Under the pieces are notes generated by a model. The model saw only the letters and a program-made list of their open reading frames with translations, had not been told where the DNA came from and did not search any database. A stretch of 11,090 nucleotides of DNA from Chloroflexota bacterium. Lineage in GTDB: Bacteria; Chloroflexota; Dehalococcoidia; Plut-88900. Location of the stretch: assembly GCA_022566235.1 (NCBI GenBank), contig JADFJI010000034.1, positions 1 to 11,090 on the forward strand. The letters run 5' to 3'. Shown piece by piece: positions 6,963-11,090 of the stretch (the stretch's first letter is position 1; each line of letters begins with the position of its first letter). The position numbers and the translations under genes are program-made.

Positions 6963-7433
6963 CTACCACCTGTAGTGAACAAAGGCCCGGTTGGCATCGG
7001 CCATACGGTGGAGGTCCTCTCGTCTTTTGGCTGCCGCCCCCTGCCCCTTGGAAGCGTCTATGATCTCTTCGGCCAGGCGCTGGGCCATGGGTTTACCGGT
7101 CTTGGCCCTGGCCGCAGCCAGTATCCATCTCATGGCCAGGGTTAAGCTTCGGTCAGGGCGCACCTCTATGGGCACCTGATAGGTAGCCCCACCCACCCGG
7201 CGGGGTTTTACCTCCAGCATAGGGGTAGTGTTTCTAATAGCCTGCTGGAAAACGTCCATGCAGTTCTTCTTTTCCGTGTTCTCCACTATCTCAAGAGCCG
7301 AATAGACGATCTTCTGGGCTACGCTTTTCTTGCCCCGCTGCATCGTCTTGTTGATGAACCTTCCCAGCATCTCGCTCTGATACTTGGGATCGGGGGCCAC
7401 AAGCCTCTTCACAGCTGGTCTTCGTCTGGCCAT
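6963..7433 (-). CDS. rpsG: 30S ribosomal protein S7
   Basis: S7 nucleates assembly of the 30S head and contacts E-site tRNA. In E. coli it also represses the str operon by binding the mRNA between rpsL and rpsG. The 156-residue product has the usual length, starting MARRRPAVKRLVAPDPKYQS. It carries INKTMQRGKKSVAQKIVY, KPRRVGGATYQVPIEVRPDR (76-95) and the C-terminal KREDLHRMADANRAFVHYRW. The ATG at 7433 has AAGGA almost adjacent, so spacing is poor. The 192-nt spacer upstream, which could hold an S7 operator, is described separately. Confidence 0.98.
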   Translation of the reverse strand: MARRRPAVKRLVAPDPKYQSEMLGRFINKTMQRGKKSVAQKIVYSALEIVENTEKKNCMDVFQQAIRNTTPMLEVKPRRVGGATYQVPIEVRPDRSLTLAMRWILAAARAKTGKPMAQRLAEEIIDASKGQGAAAKRREDLHRMADANRAFVHYRW

Positions 7434-7625
7434 ATCCTTACTCTATTAGCCTCAGTACCCTACTTTTTGCCTTCACCCCTACACCAGGGCATACCAATAC
7501 CTTTTGCTAAACTCCGTCCCGAAAGAGTGCTGCCCCGTCTTGAGACTACGCCATTGAATGACGAAGCGCCACGAAAGGCACGGGGCATATCCCTACAGCA
7601 AACCTTGGGGCAGGGGCCTCAAATG
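7434..7625 (-). other. rpsL-rpsG spacer with a long-range inverted repeat and a 42-codon open frame
   Basis: This 192-nt spacer is the longest inside the ribosomal operon. TGCCCCGT (7531-7538) and ACGGGGCA (7580-7587) are exact complements that could form an 8-bp stem with a 41-nt apical region in the transcript. An open frame on the minus strand from ATG at 7588 to TAG at 7460 (42 codons, beginning MPRAFRGASSF) fills most of the spacer. Its third-position GC looks lower than in neighbouring genes and I do not recognise the product, so I do not call it a gene. The location matches that of the S7 feedback site in E. coli; function here is inference. Confidence 0.45.
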
Positions 7626-8051
7626 CTAGTCGCCTGTGGAACGGTTCTTCTTCGCGCCGTACTTGCTTCGGCCTTGCCGCCGATTTTCTACTCCAGAGGC
7701 GTCCAGCGACCCCCTTATGATGTGGTATCTTACTCCAGGCAGGTCCTTCACCCTACCACCCCGGATCAGCACCACAGAGTGTTCCTGAAGGTTGTGGCCC
7801 TCTCCGGGGATATACGCGGTCACTTCCATCCCGTTGGTCAGCCTTACGCGGGCCACCTTTCGCAGCGCCGAGTTCGGCTTCTTTGGCGTGACGGTCCTGA
7901 CCAGTACACAAACCCCCCTCTTTTGAGGAGCGTTAAGGTTCTTGACCTGCCTGTTTTTCAGTACGTTATAGGACACCCTAAGGGCGGGGGCCTTGGTCTT
8001 TTTCGTGACCTTTTTCCGGCCCTTCCTTATGAGTTGACTTACCGTTGGCAT
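7626..8051 (-). CDS. rpsL: 30S ribosomal protein S12
   Basis: S12 lies at the decoding centre and controls accuracy; streptomycin resistance in other bacteria maps to it. The 141-residue product starts MPTVSQLIRKGRKKV. It contains PQKRGVCVLVRTVTPKKPNS (42-61), GEGHNLQEHSVVLIRGGRVK and DLPGVRYH (103-110). Lys57 and Lys102 correspond to the classical resistance positions Lys43 and Lys88 of E. coli, and both are the sensitive-type lysine. Asp103 corresponds to the aspartate methylthiolated by RimO. An insertion of about 14 residues (around 25-40) relative to E. coli is also known from Gram-positive S12. It is the first gene of the operon, with a promoter and a hairpin in its leader. Confidence 0.98.
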   Translation of the reverse strand: MPTVSQLIRKGRKKVTKKTKAPALRVSYNVLKNRQVKNLNAPQKRGVCVLVRTVTPKKPNSALRKVARVRLTNGMEVTAYIPGEGHNLQEHSVVLIRGGRVKDLPGVRYHIIRGSLDASGVENRRQGRSKYGAKKNRSTGD

Positions 8052-8113
8052 CTGCCTAATCCATACCGATTACAAAACGTATTATTGCCTGCCGATTTTG
8101 GCCACACGCCTCA

Positions 8114-8132
8114 GTCACCACGCGATGGTGAC
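8114..8132 (-). promoter_or_regulatory. 7-bp hairpin at the 5' end of the rpsL leader
   Basis: GTCACCA (8114-8120) and TGGTGAC (8126-8132) are exact complements around a 5-nt loop. With the promoter placed at 8141-8169, transcription should begin near 8134, so this stem would sit within a few bases of the mRNA 5' end. A 5'-terminal stem can protect mRNA from decay, or act as a regulatory site; which applies here is not shown by the sequence. Confidence 0.55.
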
Positions 8133-8140
8133 AAACGAGT

Positions 8141-8169
8141 AGTCTAGCAGCGTGCCCCAAAGGTGTCAA
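8141..8169 (-). promoter_or_regulatory. Predicted sigma70-type promoter of the rpsL operon
   Basis: On the minus strand a perfect -35 box TTGACA (8169-8164) is followed after 17 nt by TAGACT (8146-8141), which matches the -10 consensus at four of six positions. The predicted start lies near 8134, giving a leader of about 80 nt before the rpsL ATG. No other good promoter was seen for this operon in the window. Confidence 0.7.
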
Positions 8170-8222
8170 GCTGTTGTACTCGTCCGGCACGCAGATTGTT
8201 CGCACCATCCTAACTTCCCCCA

Positions 8223-8279
8223 TTGTTCCGAATGTGGTCAGTTATATTATAGACAGAGGGAGGGAGGGTACATTATAAT
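8223..8279 (+). promoter_or_regulatory. Predicted promoter(s) of the transketolase operon
   Basis: Two overlapping candidates face the transketolase genes. The better one is TAGACA (8250-8255), 18 nt, then a perfect TATAAT (8274-8279). Its spacer holds three GGG runs. A second is TTGTTC (8223-8228), 16 nt, then TATTAT (8245-8250). Transcription from the first would start near 8286 and leave a leader of about 40 nt before the ATG at 8327. The region lies back to back with the rpsL promoter; about 80 nt separate the two -35 boxes of the best candidates. Confidence 0.6.
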
Positions 8280-8326
8280 GCCACTGCCGGGCATGAGACG
8301 GTGTAATCTGGCCTCGATCCCACAAC

Positions 8327-9226
8327 ATGAAAGACCCTTCGGCTAAAGTGCTCTCACGTTCAGACGCCTCAGCCCAAACACAGATGCCCAAAGATGGGAA
8401 TAAGCCATCTTCAGGCCGTCTTTCTCTTCAGGAGATGGAGTCCCGAGCCCGTGTCATCAGGCGCCACATCGTAAAGATGACGGCAGCGGCGGGAAGCGGA
8501 CATCCCGGAGGCTCACTCTCCGCGGTAGAGCTTCTCACAGCCCTCTATTTCCGGGTCCTTAGACACAACCCCTCCGATCCCCACTGGCTGGACCGGGACC
8601 GGTTCATCCTGAGCAAGGGTCACTGTGTGCCCGTCCTATACTCAGTTTTGGCCGAGGCGGGCTACTTCGACGTGAAGGAACTGCAGACGTTCAGGAAAGT
8701 TGGAAGTCTGCTCCAGGGACACTGCCACGTCATGACGCCGGGGGTGGAACAATGCGCCGGGTCCCTGGGCCAGGGGCTCTCCTTCGGCATCGGCGCAGCC
8801 CTGGCTGGCCGCCTCGACGGCCGGGACTACACGGTATACGTGATGATTGGCGATGGCGAGTGCGACGAGGGCCAGGTCTGGGAAGCGGCAATGGCCGCCT
8901 CTCACTTCAGGCTGGACAACCTGGTGGCTATAGTGGACAGGAACAGGATTCAGAACGACCGCCACACCAGCGAGGCTATGGAGATCGAGCCTATAGCCGA
9001 CAAGTGGGCCTCCTTCGGGTGGACGGTAAAGGAGATCGACGGCCACGATCTGGCCCAGGTGGTGGATGCCCTGGAGGCGGCACACCAGCAGGACGGGGAG
9101 CGGCACGCCATCATCGCCCATACCACCAAGGGCAAAGGGGTCAGCTTCATGGAGGACAACCCCGAGTTCCACGGTAAGGCCCCTAACCCCGAGCAGCTCC
9201 AAAAAGCGCTTCAAGAGTTGAGCTGA
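8327..9226 (+). CDS. Transketolase, N-terminal (ThDP-binding) subunit
   Basis: Together with the next gene this forms a split transketolase, which moves two-carbon ketol units between sugar phosphates in the non-oxidative pentose phosphate pathway. The product is 299 residues. It has the conserved GSGHPGGSLS (56-65), SKGHC (96-100) and the ThDP/metal motif beginning GDGECDEG (175-182) and ending with Asn206. This is the pyrimidine/diphosphate-binding half only, as in archaeal and many anaerobe two-gene enzymes. The start is uncertain. The ATG at 8327 has no Shine-Dalgarno sequence, and homology begins only near residue 33, so ATG at 8384 (280 residues) is a real alternative. A third ATG at 8435 has AGGAG immediately adjacent, too close for normal use. 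It ends 4 nt before the C-terminal subunit gene. Confidence 0.93.
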   Translation: MKDPSAKVLSRSDASAQTQMPKDGNKPSSGRLSLQEMESRARVIRRHIVKMTAAAGSGHPGGSLSAVELLTALYFRVLRHNPSDPHWLDRDRFILSKGHCVPVLYSVLAEAGYFDVKELQTFRKVGSLLQGHCHVMTPGVEQCAGSLGQGLSFGIGAALAGRLDGRDYTVYVMIGDGECDEGQVWEAAMAASHFRLDNLVAIVDRNRIQNDRHTSEAMEIEPIADKWASFGWTVKEIDGHDLAQVVDALEAAHQQDGERHAIIAHTTKGKGVSFMEDNPEFHGKAPNPEQLQKALQELS

Positions 9227-9230
9227 CGCC

Positions 9231-10172
9231 TTGGTCACCCAAGCTTCAACTCGAGAGGCCTACGGAAAAACCCTGCTGGAACTGGGCCGGGAGAACACCA
9301 ACATCGTGGTCATCGGTGGCGACCTCAACAAGTCCACCATGACCACCTTCTTCGCCAAAGAGTTCCCCGATCGGTTCTTCGACTGCGGGGCCGCCGAGCA
9401 GAACATGATGAGCATAAGCGCGGGGCTGGCCTCCTCGGGGAAAATTCCCTTCGTCAGCACCTTTGCCGTATTCGGCTCGGGGCGGCCCTTCGACCAGATA
9501 CGCATCAGCATCGCCCAGGCCCGTGCCAACGTCAAGATCGTGGTCACACACGCGGGGATAATAACCGGGTCCGATGGGATGTCGGCCCACGGGATCGAGG
9601 ACCTGGCCCTCATGTGCTCGCTGGTGGGGTTCACCGTGGTGGTGCCCGCCGACGCCCGGGAGACGGCCCAGGTGATTCGCTCGGTGGCCGAGATGGACGG
9701 CCCGTGTTACATCCGGCTGAGCCGCCCCGCCACCCCCCTTATCTGCCCCGAGGGATATCGCTTCCAGCCAGGCAAGGCCTCGGTTTTCAGGCCCGGCGGT
9801 GACGTCTCCATACTGGCGACGGGAATCATGGTGGCGAAGGCCCTGGAGGCCGCCGGTACCCTGGCCCAGGAAGGTATCGACGCCCGCGTCGTGAACGTAT
9901 CTACCCTGAAGCCCATAGACCAGGAATGCATTATCCGGTGCGCTCACGAGACGGGAGCGATTGTCACGGCGGAAGAGCACCTTAAGCACGGAGGCCTGGG
10001 CAGCATCGTGTCCCAGGTACTGGTGGAGAACTGTCCTGTGCCGGTGTCGACCGTCGCCATCGAGGACGTCTATTCGCATTCCGGCGAGGCCGACGAGCTG
10101 CTGCAGCTCAGGGGCCTGACCCCCGAAAAGATCCAGGTCGCAGTTCGGGAAGTGGTGGCGCGGAAAGGGTAA
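9231..10172 (+). CDS. Transketolase, C-terminal subunit
   Basis: This is the second half of the split transketolase and carries the pyrimidine-binding and C-terminal domains. The product is 313 residues, beginning with the family pattern STREAYGKTLLELG. The catalytic glutamate that activates ThDP is Glu56 in DCGAAEQNMM. The block GSDGMSAHGIEDLALM (113-128) and the C-terminal TAEEHLKHGGLGS region are typical of the family. The start codon is TTG at 9231, four bases after the stop of the N-terminal subunit, with no strong ribosome-binding site, which suggests coupled translation to keep the two subunits in equal amounts. A 1-deoxyxylulose-5-phosphate synthase half or pyruvate dehydrogenase E1-beta is less likely, given the neighbour and the AEQNM context. 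Confidence 0.93.
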   Translation: MVTQASTREAYGKTLLELGRENTNIVVIGGDLNKSTMTTFFAKEFPDRFFDCGAAEQNMMSISAGLASSGKIPFVSTFAVFGSGRPFDQIRISIAQARANVKIVVTHAGIITGSDGMSAHGIEDLALMCSLVGFTVVVPADARETAQVIRSVAEMDGPCYIRLSRPATPLICPEGYRFQPGKASVFRPGGDVSILATGIMVAKALEAAGTLAQEGIDARVVNVSTLKPIDQECIIRCAHETGAIVTAEEHLKHGGLGSIVSQVLVENCPVPVSTVAIEDVYSHSGEADELLQLRGLTPEKIQVAVREVVARKG

Positions 10173-10181
10173 TAGGCGGCA

Positions 10182-10197
10182 ACCTTTTTTGAAAGGT
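10182..10197 (+). promoter_or_regulatory. Small hairpin covering a ribosome-binding site
   Basis: ACCTTT (10182-10187) and AAAGGT (10192-10197) are exact complements with a 4-nt loop. The 3' arm contains the AAGGTG ribosome-binding site for the following gene, 6 nt before its ATG. Pairing is weak (6 bp, mostly A-U), so an effect on translation is only a possibility. Confidence 0.35.
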
Positions 10198-10204
10198 GAG
10201 AGGA

Positions 10205-10663
10205 ATGGCCAAGATCACCAAAGAGATGAAAGAGCTAGTCCAGCGGATGAGGCTTTGCTTTGTGGCGACGGCGGACTCTGAAGGGAAGCCCAATCTTTCG
10301 CCCAAGGGTTCCATCGTAGTGCTGGATGATGAGCACCTGGCCTTCTGCGATATCGACTCCCCCAACACCATCAGGAATTTACGAACCAATCCCCATATTG
10401 AGATAAACGTGGTGGACCCGGTCCTGCGTAAGGGTTATCGATTCAAAGGGCGGGCCGAGCTGGTCCACAAAGGCCCCATCTACGACCAGGTGGCCGGGGG
10501 GTTCTGGGAACGGGAGGGGAAGCAATACCCCGTAAACACGGTGGTGAAGATCAAGGTGGAGACGGCCATGCCAGTGCTGTCCCCAGCCTACACCTTCAAT
10601 TCGGGCATCAGCGAGGACCAGGTGAGAGAGGTCTGGATTGAGCGGTATGGATACGGGGGATGA
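10205..10663 (+). CDS. Pyridoxamine 5'-phosphate oxidase-class FMN-binding split-barrel protein
   Basis: A small protein of the FMN-binding split-barrel superfamily. Members bind flavin (FMN or F420) or haem and many have no known substrate. The 152-residue product begins MAKITKEMKELVQRM. It carries the barrel opening LCFVATADSEGKPNLSPKGS (17-36), then LAFCDIDSPNTIRNLRTNP (45-63) and FKGRAELV (80-87), which are typical of general-function PPOX proteins. It lacks the length and features of true PdxH. The ATG at 10205 has AAGGTG 6 nt upstream; a GTG at 10196 would overlap that site. It lies 32 nt after the transketolase C-terminal gene, so it is probably in the same operon, although a functional link is not evident. 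No terminator follows it. Confidence 0.85.
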   Translation: MAKITKEMKELVQRMRLCFVATADSEGKPNLSPKGSIVVLDDEHLAFCDIDSPNTIRNLRTNPHIEINVVDPVLRKGYRFKGRAELVHKGPIYDQVAGGFWEREGKQYPVNTVVKIKVETAMPVLSPAYTFNSGISEDQVREVWIERYGYGG

Positions 10664-10688
10664 TGATAGAGAGGCATAAAAGCAACGG

Positions 10689-10718
10689 TTGACAGCTCTC
10701 CACATCCAATAGTATCGT
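10689..10718 (+). promoter_or_regulatory. Predicted promoter of the T-box leader
   Basis: A perfect -35 TTGACA (10689-10694) is followed after 18 nt by TATCGT (10713-10718), four of six matches to the -10 consensus. Transcription would begin near 10725, a few bases before Stem I of the T-box leader. This gives the downstream gene its own promoter, although read-through from the preceding gene is also possible. Confidence 0.6.
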
Positions 10719-10741
10719 GAGGAGACATAACAACACATAAA

Positions 10742-11039
10742 GACCGGGAACGGGAGTAGTAGGCCTGAAAGCGGGGGCCCAGAGAGTCGGAGCAGGTGGA
10801 AGCCGACCCCAGCGCAGAAGCCGAATGGACCCGGGAGTCGCCACCCGAACCCCCGACGCCGTCGGGGCGGTAGGGCTGGCCGGATTGGGCACCGTTAGCA
10901 GAGCCCAGAGTATTCCCCCGAGAACTCGGGGACGTACCTGAGAGAGATGGCCGGTGGCCCCTATACCTAACGGTGTTGAGGCACAGGCCAACTAGGGTGG
11001 CACCGCGAGAAACCCCCCTCGCCCCTAAGGGCGAGGGGG
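10742..11039 (+). promoter_or_regulatory. T-box riboswitch, predicted tRNA-Trp specific, transcriptional (class I)
   Basis: T-box leaders sense uncharged tRNA and let transcription continue when it is bound. The T-box sequence AGGGTGGCACCGCG is at 10994-11007. Stem I starts with a basal helix CGGG (10745-10748) with CCCG (10830-10833). The specifier loop has AGTA motifs on the 5' side (10755-10761) and GAATGGA on the 3' side (10823-10829), closed by GGC (10762-10764) with GCC (10820-10822). The distal part shows AGAGAG (10781-10786), stem GTCGG with CCGAC (10803-10807) and loop AGCAGGTGGAAG. The specifier reads UGG (10826-10828), a Trp codon. The antiterminator pairs TAGGG (10993-10997) with CCCTA (11023-11027) and GCGAG (11005-11009) with CTCGC (11018-11022), leaving the 7-nt bulge TGGCACC. 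UGGC in the bulge fits a tRNA ending GCCA, as tRNA-Trp (G73) does. Confidence 0.92.
11014..11039 (+). terminator. Terminator hairpin of the T-box leader
   Basis: CCCCCTCGCCC (11014-11024) and GGGCGAGGGGG (11029-11039) form a perfect 11-bp GC-rich stem with a 4-nt loop CTAA. It shares 11018-11027 with the antiterminator, so the two structures exclude each other. The following sequence TATTCATTTG is only moderately U-rich. Confidence 0.85.
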
Positions 11040-11065
11040 TATTCATTTGTGCGGGGGGTGGTGAG

Positions 11066-11090
11066 ATGGCAACCGGTGCGCGAAGGGAAT
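11066..11090 (+). CDS. Possible start of the T-box-controlled gene (runs off the right edge)
   Basis: Twenty-six nt after the terminator stem an ATG at 11066 opens a frame MATGARRE that continues to the window end. A G-rich, GGTG-containing stretch just upstream could act as ribosome-binding site. Only eight codons are visible, so the product cannot be recognised. From the Trp-specific T-box it is predicted to be a tryptophan-related gene, such as tryptophanyl-tRNA synthetase or a trp biosynthesis or transport gene. A start further right is possible. Confidence 0.35.

Noticed and set aside
8256..8268. G-rich run (three GGG tracts) as a possible G-quadruplex
   Set aside because: Only three GGG tracts are present on this strand, one short of a standard four-tract quadruplex. 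It lies in the promoter spacer and is noted there.
9246..10079. Minus-strand frame of 277 residues opposite the transketolase C-terminal gene
   Set aside because: The sense strand encodes a full transketolase subunit with catalytic residues; the antisense frame has no recognisable domain.
10588..11046. Minus-strand open frames across the T-box region
   Set aside because: The region is explained by a structured RNA leader on the plus strand, and the frames have no protein features.
1..11090. Mobile elements, CRISPR, tRNA or rRNA genes, defence or biosynthetic systems
   Set aside because: No transposase, direct-repeat array, terminal inverted repeats, tRNA-like fold or accessory gene was seen. 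Apart from the T-box and the protein tails the region is conserved housekeeping.

Overview
The window is a chromosomal housekeeping segment from a moderately GC-rich bacterium. The r-protein sequences, the fused str-S10 gene order without tuf, the split two-gene transketolase and a class I T-box leader suggest a Gram-positive-like or Chloroflexota lineage, possibly Dehalococcoidia. That placement is inference from sequence style only.

Minus strand, read right to left (8051 down to 1): rpsL, rpsG, fusA, rpsJ, rplC, rplD, rplW, rplB, rpsS, rplV, rpsC and the start of rplP, which runs off the left edge. This is the str operon joined directly to the S10 operon. A good sigma70-type promoter (TTGACA, 17-nt spacer, TAGACT) lies about 80 nt upstream of rpsL, and a 7-bp hairpin sits almost exactly at the predicted 5' end of the transcript. 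The operon is compact, but three spacers stand out: rpsL-rpsG (192 nt), rplD-rplW (118 nt) and rpsJ-rplC (51 nt, with a perfect 9-bp hairpin). Two ribosomal proteins carry unusual C-terminal tails. L4 has a Lys/Glu-rich tail of about 110 residues containing three 24-residue repeats. S3 has a Glu/Gln-rich tail whose last 16-17 codons overlap the start of rplP in another frame.

Plus strand, from a divergent promoter region (8052-8326): the N-terminal (ThDP-binding) and C-terminal halves of a split transketolase, then a small FMN-binding split-barrel protein of the pyridoxamine-phosphate-oxidase class. The three genes are closely spaced and probably co-transcribed.

Right edge (10664-11065): no protein gene, but a complete T-box riboswitch with its own promoter, Stem I, specifier loop, T-box sequence and mutually exclusive antiterminator and terminator hairpins. 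The predicted specifier is UGG (Trp), and the T-box UGGC matches a G73 discriminator, as expected for tRNA-Trp. The controlled gene starts at or beyond the right edge (possible ATG at 11066) and is predicted to be a tryptophan-related gene such as trpS or a trp biosynthesis or transport gene.

No mobile element, CRISPR array, tRNA or rRNA gene was seen.
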